NCBI GenBank assembly: GCA_937897325.1
Contig: CALCOY010000026.1
Span: 100,891 to 164,890 of the forward strand
Origin: an uncultured Shimia sp.
GTDB lineage: Bacteria; Pseudomonadota; Alphaproteobacteria; Rhodobacterales; Rhodobacteraceae
Direction: 5' to 3'
Length of the DNA stretch: 64,000 bases
Shown: positions 1-7,954 of the stretch, piece by piece
Layout: each line of letters begins with the position of its first letter
Position numbering within the stretch: the stretch's first letter is position 1
The notes under the pieces: generated by a model
Told to the model about the DNA's origin: nothing
Seen by the model: only the letters and a program-made list of their open reading frames with translations
Database searches by the model: none
Program-made: the position numbers and the translations under genes

Positions 1-499
1 CCATCTGTTGACCAAGAAGCGTCCAAGAGCCCACGGAAGGTAGATTGATCGCACCAAAAATCACCGCGACAATCAGAATGGCCGCAAAGGTCGTGTCAGG
101 CGTGTAAACCGTAACAGCTGTCAGTGCCATGGCCCAGGCTTTCGGGTTGACCCACTGAAATGCGGCAGCTTGCAGGAAGGTCATAGGCGTGCCGGTCTTG
201 GCCCCTTTTTCGATCGGCGCTGCGCGCGCGATCTTCCAGGCAAGCCAAAGCAGGTAAATCACGCTGCAGATCTTCAGAACATCATAGCTGACCGGGTAGG
301 CGTCAAAGATCTGCACAAGGCCAACACCGACCAGGATGACCATAAAGACAAATCCCAAACCAACGCCCATCATATGCGGGATCGTCCTACGAAATCCGAA
401 ATTGGCCCCGGATGCCATGAGCATAAGGTTGTTGGGTCCCGGCGTGATCGAGCTGACGAAGGCGAAGGTGACAAGAGCGGTGAGCAATTCAAGTGTCAT
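1..499 (-). CDS. LysE/RhtB family amino-acid exporter, 3' part cut by window edge
   Basis: The gene reads from an ATG at 499 toward the left edge, giving the first 166 residues or so of a hydrophobic protein. The N-terminus (MTLELLTALVTFAFVSSITP then GPNNLMLMASG) is the hallmark of the LysE/RhtB exporter family: a first membrane helix followed by the TPGPN motif. Several further membrane helices follow. Family members export amino acids or analogues across the inner membrane. It is divergent from an Lrp-type regulator at 572, the usual arrangement for LysE exporters, so substrate-dependent control from the 72-bp gap is likely. The exported substrate cannot be read from the sequence. The C-terminus lies outside the window. 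Confidence 0.85.
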   Translation of the reverse strand, partial: MTLELLTALVTFAFVSSITPGPNNLMLMASGANFGFRRTIPHMMGVGLGFVFMVILVGVGLVQIFDAYPVSYDVLKICSVIYLLWLAWKIARAAPIEKGAKTGTPMTFLQAAAFQWVNPKAWAMALTAVTVYTPDTTFAAILIVAVIFGAINLPSVGSWTLLGQQM

Positions 500-571
500 G
501 TGCAATAAAAATCACATCAAAGGGGGTGATGGATTGCTAATTGGTTATGATTTTGCCAATATTCGCAACAT

Positions 572-1024
572 ATGATGAAATCAGATAAGATTAACGACCA
601 TATATTGCAAGAGCTGCAAAGTGACGGACGGATCAGCAACCTTGATCTCGCGGATCGGGTGGGGCTGTCTCCGTCAGCGTGTCTGCGGCGCGTGCAAGAG
701 CTTGAACGCAGTGGCGTTATCACCGGGTATCGCGCTGTCCTGGACCGGACGAAAATCGGGAAAGCCTTCGTGGCCTATGTCGGCGTGGGGCTGAACGATC
801 ACTCCAAATCATCGCAAGAGGCGTTCGAGCAGGCAATCTCCAAAGCACCCGAAGTTCTGGAATGCCACAATATTACCGGGACGATCGAATATATTCTACG
901 CGTGGAATGTGCGGATCTGCCAAGCTACAAGACCTTTCACACCGACATGCTGGGCGCCCTTCCGCAAGTCAATGCGATTACCTCATATGTCGTTATGGGA
1001 TCGCCAAAGGACGAACGTGGATAA
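572..1024 (+). CDS. Lrp/AsnC family transcriptional regulator
   Basis: This 150-residue protein has the Lrp/AsnC layout. An N-terminal winged helix-turn-helix covers roughly residues 5-65 (LQSDGRISNLDLADRVGLS, then SPSACLRRVQELE). It is followed by a C-terminal ligand-binding RAM/effector domain (about 70-145; VLECHNITGTIEYILRV is typical). Such proteins are amino-acid-responsive DNA-binding oligomers. It is transcribed divergently from the LysE-type exporter, which is its likely target. The length is normal for the family, and the ATG at 572 or the next ATG at 575 could both serve as start. Confidence 0.9.
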   Translation: MMKSDKINDHILQELQSDGRISNLDLADRVGLSPSACLRRVQELERSGVITGYRAVLDRTKIGKAFVAYVGVGLNDHSKSSQEAFEQAISKAPEVLECHNITGTIEYILRVECADLPSYKTFHTDMLGALPQVNAITSYVVMGSPKDERG

Positions 1025-1029
1025 AGCCG

Positions 1030-1708
1030 GCGCTTACATTCGGCAATGCAATCAACCCTTCCTTTACGTCACGTCGGATGGCACTCCTTAGCGCGCGCAT
1101 TGTCCGCATGTCGGCTGCGCCGAGGACCAGCACGAGGCGTCCGTAATCATCGCGGCATGTCAGTAGAGCGCCCCCCGCGATGCTGTGAAGCGCACGCGGA
1201 GCGCGCCGAGCACGAAAGCTGACACCAGATTAAGGTTTTAAGCGACAGCCAGAACCCTCAGTTTGACGGCATCTGGTCCACGGATATGTGCGGCTGATTG
1301 GAATCATAAACATCCGACAGTACCGAAAATTACGATATCGATGACGCCTGCCTCTGTTCCTATGCCGTTAAGAAAGTACGCGTTCCAACAGCTATCGCGA
1401 GGCGGATACACAGACCCCGCAGACCCAGAAAAGCGCTCGCCAGAATGATCAGGACATTGCGCATGTCAACAATGACGCCATCCACAGGACTAAGCGGCGG
1501 ATTCATCTTCAAAACGACCACGCAACCCCAAAAGACGGCCAAAACATCCTTGGCCTGCCAGCGCGATACGATCCGGTCCCGCAAAGGCGGCAGCATAGGC
1601 CATAACAAGCGGCGCCAGAACACGGAGCGAATCTACGAAATCGGGAAAGGTGCCGAAACGTATACTAGACATGTAAACCCGTCGCGAAACGAGAAGGGGT
1701 TTGAACAT
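1030..1708 (-). pseudogene. Decayed 5TM-LYT membrane sensor, possibly a diguanylate cyclase
   Basis: No intact gene lies between 1025 and 1733, but minus-strand fragments in different frames line up as one decayed protein. From about 1708 down: DSLRVLAPLVMAYAAAFAGP; then in a second frame (1623-1360) SPVDGVIVDMRNVLIILASA; then in a third (about 1370-1290) FLNGIGTEAGVIDIVIFGTV. The order and content match the 5TM-5TMR_LYT sensor domain, where a GVIFDLR-like helix is followed by YRLYLGG and GAxAGV segments. Near 1145-1030 a further stretch (YGRLVLVLGAADMRTMRAL) may be a remnant of a GGDEF domain. At least two frameshifts and an internal deletion are needed. The LYT assignment is moderately safe. 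The GGDEF part is a guess. Confidence 0.45.
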
Positions 1709-1733
1709 CAGAGGTGACGAAAATGTAAGGTCT

Positions 1734-2696
1734 TTAGCCGTCGTTCGAGATCATCTCGGCCTGGCGGACGATCACATCGGCCTGCTTGATCGAGGCGATG
1801 TCGACCAGGCGGCCCTTGTAGACCGTCGCGCCTTCCCCCTTCGCTTTGGCCTCTTCCATGGCGGCCAGGATCTCGCGCGCTTCGGTGACGGCGGCCTCCG
1901 ATGGTGTGAAGACTTCGTTGGCAAGCGCGACCTGCTTGGGATGGATCGCCCATTTGCCAACCATGCCCAAAGTCGCTGACCGAAGCGCCTGCGCCCGGAA
2001 CCCTTCATCATCTGAAAAGTCGCCAAAGGGCCCGTCGACGGGCAGAACACCATGGGTCCGACAGGCCGCGACGATGGCCGCCTGCGCCCAATGCCAGGGG
2101 TCGGACCAATGCTTCTGGCCGTCGTGGAGCATATAGTAGTCTTCCTGCGTGCCCCCGATCCCGGTCGTTTGCATGCCCATGGAAGCCGCGAAGTCGGCCG
2201 CACCCAGGCTCATTGCCTGAAGCCGCGGCGAGGCCGAGGCGATTTCCTCCACATGGGCAATACCCGCCGCGGATTCGATGATGACCTCGAACGCCAGACG
2301 CTTGCCACGCCCCTTGGCCGCCTCGATCGCGCTGACCAGGGCGTCGACGGCGTAAAGATCGCCCGCACAACCGACTTTCGGGATCATGATCTGGTCCAGC
2401 CGATCCGATGCCCGTTCCAGCAGATCCACCACATCGCGGTACCAATAAGGCGTGTCGAGCCCATTGATCCGCACGCTCAGCGTCTTGGTGCCCCAGTCGA
2501 TATCGCCAATTGCCTGAACCACGTTCTCACGCGCGCTGTCCTTGTCGGTCGGCGCAACCGAGTCCTCGAGATCAAGATTGATCACATCCGCCGCACTGCC
2601 CGCCATCTTCTCGAAAATGGCAGGACGAGAACCCGGACCGAAGAGCTGACAGCGGTTTGGACGGGAGGGTGCAGCAGGCTGAATGCGAAAAGACAT
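1734..2696 (-). CDS. mcl1: L-malyl-CoA/beta-methylmalyl-CoA lyase
   Basis: This 320-residue protein belongs to the HpcH/HpaI aldolase / CitE family. It closely resembles the Rhodobacter-type Mcl1 that cleaves L-malyl-CoA to acetyl-CoA plus glyoxylate and beta-methylmalyl-CoA to propionyl-CoA plus glyoxylate in the ethylmalonyl-CoA pathway. Visible hallmarks are the N-terminal RCQLFGPGSRPAIFEKMAGS, the metal-site region DVINLDLEDSV, the conserved EVIIESAAGI, and MSLGAADFAASMG. The TIM-barrel fold and length fit the family. A roughly 250-bp gap separates it from the divergent dgcN gene. It makes glyoxylate available in a genome that also carries the beta-hydroxyaspartate cycle (53.5-58.9 kb). 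Confidence 0.9.
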   Translation of the reverse strand: MSFRIQPAAPSRPNRCQLFGPGSRPAIFEKMAGSAADVINLDLEDSVAPTDKDSARENVVQAIGDIDWGTKTLSVRINGLDTPYWYRDVVDLLERASDRLDQIMIPKVGCAGDLYAVDALVSAIEAAKGRGKRLAFEVIIESAAGIAHVEEIASASPRLQAMSLGAADFAASMGMQTTGIGGTQEDYYMLHDGQKHWSDPWHWAQAAIVAACRTHGVLPVDGPFGDFSDDEGFRAQALRSATLGMVGKWAIHPKQVALANEVFTPSEAAVTEAREILAAMEEAKAKGEGATVYKGRLVDIASIKQADVIVRQAEMISNDG

Positions 2697-2950
2697 GACA
2701 GATCTTTCAGTAAGAATGTTACGTTCACTTGGTCTCGGCTGTTATTAAATTGCGCCGCCCTTCGCAAGGTTCATTTTGCAACTGCAGAAACAGACGATTT
2801 ATACCCATCAAACACCAATCACGCAAAGATCGTGCGCATGATTGCCTAATGACTGAACATTCTTCCGCTTGTCGCCCCATGATGGCCCGACTTCGAATGT
2901 CTTTTGATCCACACCATCGATAAACAGAAGCGAATACAGGAGAGACCGTT
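2697..2950. promoter_or_regulatory. Divergent mcl1/dgcN control region with a near-palindrome
   Basis: This 254-bp gap lies between two divergent genes and has no plausible ORF. It contains an imperfect palindrome ATCGTGCGCATGAT at 2829-2842, which reads the same on both strands apart from one symmetrical mismatch pair. It lies about 110 bp upstream of dgcN and could be a regulator site. An AGGAGAG Shine-Dalgarno precedes the dgcN GTG at 2951. No regulator gene is adjacent. Confidence 0.35.
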
Positions 2951-3952
2951 GTGATCCAGACCCCTTATCTTCTTTTCCTTGGCGACGCACCCGATCAATT
3001 GGCAGCGAAGGTTGCACAAGGGATCAAGGATTGGCGCCCCGAAAACGCCGTTGGGCAGTTCCGACTGCCCGGATGCGGTGCGGATATGGGTCTGACCGAC
3101 ATGACGTTGGAGGAAGGGCTTGCTGCGGGTGCCAAAACGCTCGTGATCGGTGTGGCCAACCGCGGCGGCGTGATCTCGGAAGAGTGGAAAACCGTTTTGG
3201 TGCACGCGCTTCGGCTGGGCTACGATCTCGCTGCAGGCCTTCACAATCTTCTGCGTGATGAAGACGAGCTGCAGGCAGCCGCCAAAGTGAACGGGATGAC
3301 GCTACATGACGTTCGCGTCCCCTCGGTCGCCTATCCCATCGCAAATGGCCAGAAACGTAGTGGCAAGCGTGTCCTCGCCATCGGTACCGATTGTTCCTGC
3401 GGCAAGATGTATACTGCGATGTCCATGGATGCCGAAATGATGAAGCGCGGGCTGAAATCCGATTTCCGCGCGACCGGTCAGACAGGCATCCTGATCACTG
3501 GCAAGGGCGTCCCGCTTGATGCTGTCATCGCGGATTTCATGGCAGGCGCCGTTGAATATCTGACACCTGACAATGACGACGATCACTGGGATCATATCGA
3601 GGGCCAAGGCAGTCTGTTCCATGTTTCCTATTCGGGCGTGACCATGGCGCTGATCCACGGGGGCCAGCCGGACGCGCTGATTCTCTGCCACGAACCCACG
3701 CGGACCCATATGCGCGGTCTACCGCATTACGACCTTCCCACGCTGGAGCAATTGCGCGACACCGCTCTACCTATGGCACACGTCGCCAATCCGGCCTGTC
3801 AGGTGGCGGGCGTTTCGATCAATACCAAAGCGCTGGACGAAGATGCGGCAAAAGCCTGTCTGCAAAAGATCGAAGACCGGATGAACCTGCCTGCAACCGA
3901 CCCTTTCCGCTTTGGAGCGGGCAAACTGGTAGACGCCCTTATGTCCCTGTGA
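2951..3952 (+). CDS. dgcN: D-glutamate N-acetyltransferase DgcN (DUF1611 family)
   Basis: The 333-residue protein is a DUF1611 family member. It has an N-terminal domain (about 1-135) and a C-terminal P-loop-like domain that starts at VLAIGTDCSCGKMYTAMSM (about 141-160). DgcN proteins acetylate D-glutamate to N-acetyl-D-glutamate as the first step of a D-glutamate catabolic route described in marine bacteria. The identification rests on family resemblance and on the next gene, 28 bp downstream, which encodes the matching racemase DgcA. The start is GTG with an AGGAGAG ribosome-binding site. Related DUF1611 proteins of unknown function exist, but the dgcN-dgcA pair makes this reading likely. 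Confidence 0.8.
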   Translation: MIQTPYLLFLGDAPDQLAAKVAQGIKDWRPENAVGQFRLPGCGADMGLTDMTLEEGLAAGAKTLVIGVANRGGVISEEWKTVLVHALRLGYDLAAGLHNLLRDEDELQAAAKVNGMTLHDVRVPSVAYPIANGQKRSGKRVLAIGTDCSCGKMYTAMSMDAEMMKRGLKSDFRATGQTGILITGKGVPLDAVIADFMAGAVEYLTPDNDDDHWDHIEGQGSLFHVSYSGVTMALIHGGQPDALILCHEPTRTHMRGLPHYDLPTLEQLRDTALPMAHVANPACQVAGVSINTKALDEDAAKACLQKIEDRMNLPATDPFRFGAGKLVDALMSL

Positions 3953-3980
3953 CACTGAGTCGGGCGAAAGAGAGGCTGCC

Positions 3981-4946
3981 ATGAATTTAGAGGTCACGCA
4001 GGATACATTCGCGCTTGCCCGAGCCTTTGTCATCGCGCGCGGATCGCGAACGGCCGCACATGTGGTTACGGTTAAGTTAACAGATGGCGCATTCTCAGGC
4101 TGGGGCGAATGCCTGCCCTATGCCCGTTACGATGAGTCTCTCGATAGCGTCATGCAAAAAATCGAGGCATTGGACGACATCAAAGACCGCCGCGCGCTGC
4201 AGGAACGAATGCCAGCGGGTGCTGCCCGCAATGCAGTCGACTGCGCGCTATGGGATCTGGAGGCCAAACGCGCTGGTAAACGGGTCTGGGATCTTATCGG
4301 CATGGCCGTTCCCGGACCAGAGATCACGGCCTACAGCTTGTCGCTCGAAAGCCCCGAGGTAATGCGGGAACAGGCGGCCAAGAATGCCTTCCGGCCACTC
4401 CTCAAGATCAAGCTCGGCACTCCGGACGACATGCCCCGTCTCGAAGCCGTTCGGGCCGGGGCTCCCGACACACGGATCATCGTTGACGCCAATGAGGGTT
4501 GGAGCGCGGAGGTCTACGCTGATCTTGCCCCGCATCTGCAAAAGCTGGGTGTCGCCCTTGTCGAACAGCCCTTGCCTGCAGGCCAGGACGACGCATTGCT
4601 GGGCCTTCCGCGCCCCGTACCGATTTGCGCGGACGAAAGCTGCCATGACCGCGCAAGCCTGCCCGACCTCAGGGGCAAGTACGACATGATCAACATCAAG
4701 CTCGACAAGACCGGCGGACTGACCGAAGCGCTTGAACTTAAAAGCGCCGCCATGGCTGAAGGTTTCGGCATAATGATCGGCTGCATGGTCAGCACATCCT
4801 TATCAATGGCTCCGGCGACGTTGCTGGCGCAGGGTGCGGACTTTGTCGACCTTGATGCACCGATGCTTCTGGCCGAGGACAGGGAAACGCCGCTTGTCTA
4901 TGACGCAAGAGGCGTGCATCCACCAAACGAAGAACTTTGGGGATAG
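3981..4946 (+). CDS. dgcA: N-acetyl-D-glutamate racemase DgcA (enolase superfamily)
   Basis: This 321-residue enolase-superfamily protein has an N-terminal capping domain and a barrel of the muconate-lactonizing/dipeptide-epimerase type. The catalytic KxK lysines are K142 and K144 (LLKIKLG). Metal ligands are D169 (IIVDANEGW), E195 (LVEQPL) and D218 (CADES). The opposite-face acid/base lysine lies in NIKLDKTGG (about 240-243). The family racemizes or epimerizes acylated or dipeptide amino acids. Placed after dgcN, the likely substrate is N-acetyl-D-glutamate, converted to the L form that arginine-pathway deacylases can open. L-Ala-D/L-Glu epimerase is the main alternative. An AGAGAGGCTGCC ribosome-binding region precedes the ATG. 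Confidence 0.8.
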   Translation: MNLEVTQDTFALARAFVIARGSRTAAHVVTVKLTDGAFSGWGECLPYARYDESLDSVMQKIEALDDIKDRRALQERMPAGAARNAVDCALWDLEAKRAGKRVWDLIGMAVPGPEITAYSLSLESPEVMREQAAKNAFRPLLKIKLGTPDDMPRLEAVRAGAPDTRIIVDANEGWSAEVYADLAPHLQKLGVALVEQPLPAGQDDALLGLPRPVPICADESCHDRASLPDLRGKYDMINIKLDKTGGLTEALELKSAAMAEGFGIMIGCMVSTSLSMAPATLLAQGADFVDLDAPMLLAEDRETPLVYDARGVHPPNEELWG

Positions 4947-5030
4947 GTGCTGCGGCGGATGGACCGATCCTCAAATTCGGCGATGCAGACTAAAGAGATC
5001 AAAAGGCTCAGGACAGAAAGGACCCAGACC

Positions 5031-5894
5031 ATGTCCAGAACGGTGTATGTCAACGGCGCATATCTTCCTGAACACGAAGCGACCGTTTCGATCTTTGATC
5101 GCGGGTTTCTGATGGCAGACGGGGTTTATGAGGTAACGTCCGTGCTTGACGGTAAGCTCATCGATTTCGATGGTCACGCGGTGCGGCTGGAACGCTCCTT
5201 GAACGAACTGGACATGCGCACGCCGATCGACAAGGACGATCTGCTTGAAGTCCACCGTGAGCTTGTGAAACGCAACGGGATCGAAGAGGGTCTGGTCTAC
5301 CTTCAGATCACACGCGGTGCACCTGCCGACCGAGACTTTGCCTTTCCGGATCCCGACGCGACCGAACCGACAGTCGTGCTTTTTACACAGAACAAACCCG
5401 GTCTTGCGGCTTCACCTGCGGCACAGAAGGGCATGAAGGTCATCAGCATCGAAGACATTCGCTGGGGCAGACGGGACATCAAGACGGTGCAACTGCTCTA
5501 TCCCAGCATGGGCAAGATGATGGCCAAGAAGGCGGGGGCAGATGACGCTTGGATGGTGCAGGACGGCCATGTGACCGAAGGCACCTCGAACAACGCCTAT
5601 ATCGTCAAGGGCAACAAGATCATCACTCGACCCCGTTCGAACGACATCCTGCACGGGATCACGCGGGCGGCCGTCCTGCGCTTTGCTGAAGAGGCCCAAA
5701 TGATCGTGGAAGAGCGGTTGTTCACCATCGAAGAAGCAAAAGAGGCTGACGAGGCCTTCATCACCTCGGCCAGCACATTCGTGATGCCCGTGGTCGAGAT
5801 CGACGGGGTTGCCCTGGGGGATGGCACACCGGGAAAGGTGGCCCCACGGCTGCGCGAAATCTACCTTGATGAAAGCCGCAAGGCCGCGATCTAG
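5031..5894 (+). CDS. dat: D-amino-acid transaminase (class IV)
   Basis: The 287-residue protein is a fold-type IV PLP aminotransferase of the D-alanine aminotransferase type. Key features are FDRGFLMADGVYEV near the N-terminus, the PLP lysine K151 in RRDIKTVQLLYPSM, and the C-terminal phosphate-binding region EGTSNNAYIV. The chosen start (ATG 5031, preceded by an AGAAAGGA Shine-Dalgarno) removes an unlikely upstream extension. It is 84 bp downstream of dgcA on the same strand. A transaminase moving the amino group of D-alanine or other D-amino acids onto 2-oxoglutarate would make D-glutamate, the DgcN substrate. The three genes may therefore form one D-amino-acid route. That link is inferred from order. 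Confidence 0.85.
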   Translation: MSRTVYVNGAYLPEHEATVSIFDRGFLMADGVYEVTSVLDGKLIDFDGHAVRLERSLNELDMRTPIDKDDLLEVHRELVKRNGIEEGLVYLQITRGAPADRDFAFPDPDATEPTVVLFTQNKPGLAASPAAQKGMKVISIEDIRWGRRDIKTVQLLYPSMGKMMAKKAGADDAWMVQDGHVTEGTSNNAYIVKGNKIITRPRSNDILHGITRAAVLRFAEEAQMIVEERLFTIEEAKEADEAFITSASTFVMPVVEIDGVALGDGTPGKVAPRLREIYLDESRKAAI

Positions 5895-6399
5895 GGGGGA
5901 AGCCCTCAGCGACGGCAAAACAGAAATGCGATACCTGTACAGGAGTGACCTGCTTTCTGTACGTGAATGCGTGGGCTTGGCCTTAGTGTTACGGCTGAGC
6001 AAAGGTCGGCCTGCGGATCAATGCGGCGCGCAAACAAGACGATTTGCAGGGATTTGACCCGGATGATCAGGTTCCGAATACCAAGCGCGGGGCGGTCTGA
6101 CCATGCCCCGGAAGCACCCAAACAAAGCATCAATGTACCGTTGATCAAAGAAGAGAGGATTGGCAAACGCCTTTGAAGCAAAAGCGCCCTGAGCCTCACA
6201 ACGTCTTCGGACTTCCAGTCAATGACCAGATTTTGCAGCGATTGCTGATGATGACACCTTGTCCTGCAAAGCGTGAAAGTCGCCCTCGATTGTTAAAAGC
6301 ATGTCCGCACTGATCAGTCGGTGCGGACCCAGATCAAGCATCTCGTCGATGAGCGTCTGGCATTCAGCCCGGTTCGATGAACTAAAGTATCCCTTTTGA
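5895..6399. other. Gene-free stretch before an IS110 remnant
   Basis: No gene can be supported in these 505 bases. On the minus strand, 6390-6219 is open and ends in a tail (ECQTLIDEMLDLGPHRLISA and onward) that might be the 3' end of a gene cut by the neighbouring transposase fragment. It has no start of its own and I do not recognise it. The rest shows no clear promoter, terminator or repeat. Confidence 0.4.
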
Positions 6400-6870
6400 T
6401 CAAGCCCTGATTTCTGACCACTCTCGGTTTTCCTTGACGAATGTTTTGGCAAGGATGGGGCGGTTTCGCAGGATGGCCGTGATAGCAACCTTTGAAGGTT
6501 TCCCGGCGGCCTTCATGCGGCCGTACTGCGCTTTGAGGTCCGGGTTGTACTGCGTCGCGACGATGGCAGGCAGGTAGAGTGTATCGCGTGGTGGCTTTCT
6601 GCAGCCCTGGACGAAGGACTGACCGCACCATCTTCCGGATTGGCGGGTGAGCGGAGCGACACCTGCAAGGCTGGCAACGGCCTTTTTGCGCAATTTTTCA
6701 ATCTCGGGCATTTCAATCAGGATCGTCGTGGCGGCAACTGCACCGATACCCTCAGTGCTTTGGATCAGATGCGGCGCGCGCTTGCGGCACGGGCAGCTTG
6801 TAACGCTCTGACAATAGGACGGTCTTTGGCAACTGCCCGCCATAAATGGCCTGGCTGGCAAAGGCTCCAT
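6400..6870 (-). mobile_element. IS110-family transposase remnant, C-terminal part only
   Basis: The minus strand encodes about 120 residues typical of the C-terminal Transposase_20 domain of IS110-type transposases: LIQSTEGIGAVAATTILIEM, then VASLAGVAPLTRQSGRW and ending KENREW. IS110 enzymes are about 300-350 residues with an N-terminal DEDD catalytic domain. That half is missing upstream, where the frame becomes unrelated sequence. The fragment is therefore dead. IS110 elements usually lack terminal inverted repeats, so ends cannot be fixed. It sits beside other broken ORFs (6.2-7.95 kb) and marks an eroded insertion site. Confidence 0.75.
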
Positions 6871-7106
6871 CTCACATGGAGACGAGAAAAGTCAGAAGAT
6901 AGGCGGTGTCGGATCATATTGGCGGCGAGCAGCAGATCGGATCGCGCGGCCACTGGATCTTTTCTGAGGATGGCCCACCTTGCTTTGCCGATGGTATTCG
7001 GGGTGTCTTGGAAATTGCTGAGATAGTCGGAGAGGCGGATCTTCACGCCCATCTCAACTTCGTGGATCTGGTCAAGCGTGAAGGCCTTTGACAGCTTTAC
7101 GACCAA
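6765..7106 (-). pseudogene. Unrecognised open frame fragment beside the IS110 remnant
   Basis: An open frame of 113 codons has a protein-like N-terminal half (EVEMGVKIRLSDYLSNFQDT, PNTIGKARWAILRKDPVAAR). Its C-terminal part overlaps the transposase remnant in another frame and looks random. I do not recognise a family. It may be the truncated 5' end of a gene interrupted by the IS110 element, or chance. No Shine-Dalgarno was evident. Confidence 0.2.
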
Positions 7107-7114
7107 CTACCTGT

Positions 7115-7950
7115 TTAAAAAAGGGATTCCTGAACACCTACCTCCCCACCCATCTCTTCTGCCTTGATCAATTGATGAGGGATGCAGTTGCGCGCGAAAA
7201 GGATGCGCTTCCAGAGTGTCCTTACTTTCCAGTCCGCCGCGTTGGATGCCTGACAGGAAGACTTCATGAAGCTGAATGCCTCGTCGAACTTTCCGCCGAT
7301 ACGGCTTTTTGCAAAACTCGCCTGATCCATGCCGTCGATGTCGAACATAATGCCCCAATCTCGTCCATGCCCGAATGAGTCTGGGTAGGATCGTTTTTTC
7401 CTTGTGTACTTGTGCACATTGGAATGTTGGCATCGGAGAAATGGAATTTCGCGAGTCGCGCCATCTTCCCGACATTTCGAATGATCAGGGGCTCCTGGTG
7501 ACCATGAAAGGCAATGATCCAGGTGGTGACGCCATCCGCCTTGAAATCCGCGAGGTACTTTTCAAGAACTTGCATGTTGAGGTACCAAGGAGGACCATTT
7601 CAGGGCTTTCGTTTGGCAAGTGTCATGCGGCCGGGATCTTCCGGCGCACATGCGATGGGGGCTTCGGCCTGGAAGAGCAGGACTTCCTTCCTTTCCGCCG
7701 AGCGAGGATTGAAGAGTTATTCTTGGGCCAGAACCATGCAATCCTGACCGACACCCAGGATCGGTATCCTGTCCTGGCGAAGACCATCCCGAAGCCTGCC
7801 CAAGGTCTCAGCAAAGACGACGTCCTCCGAACAATCGGCCACCGGGTCTAAGGTGGCGAGCGTCTTGCACCTGCCCGTGGGAAAACACTGGGGTTTGAAT
7901 GACAATCCGTTATCTGTTCCTTTCCGGTCGGCCTTTCTGATGAGATCCTC
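7115..7950 (-). pseudogene. Broken gene of unknown family with two stops and a frameshift
   Basis: Minus-strand fragments join into one coherent protein of roughly 270 residues. The first part (about 7950-7720) contains TLATLDPVADCSEDVVFAET and ends at an in-frame TAA. The same frame continues with LFNPRSAERKEVLLFQAEAP to an in-frame TGA near 7605, then NGPPWYLNMQVLEKYLADFK and TTWIIAFHGHQEPLIIRNVG. Near 7415 the reading shifts to KYTRKKRSYPDSFGHGRDWG and continues to about 7115. Two nonsense codons and one frameshift show it is a pseudogene. I do not recognise the family. Its 5' end abuts the end of the nuclease-like gene at 7955, so the start is probably lost. Confidence 0.5.
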
Positions 7951-7954
7951 TCTT

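Noticed and set aside
2052..2849. Long plus-strand open frame opposite malyl-CoA lyase
   Set aside because: It is antisense to a well-supported gene and its composition is that of a shadow frame.
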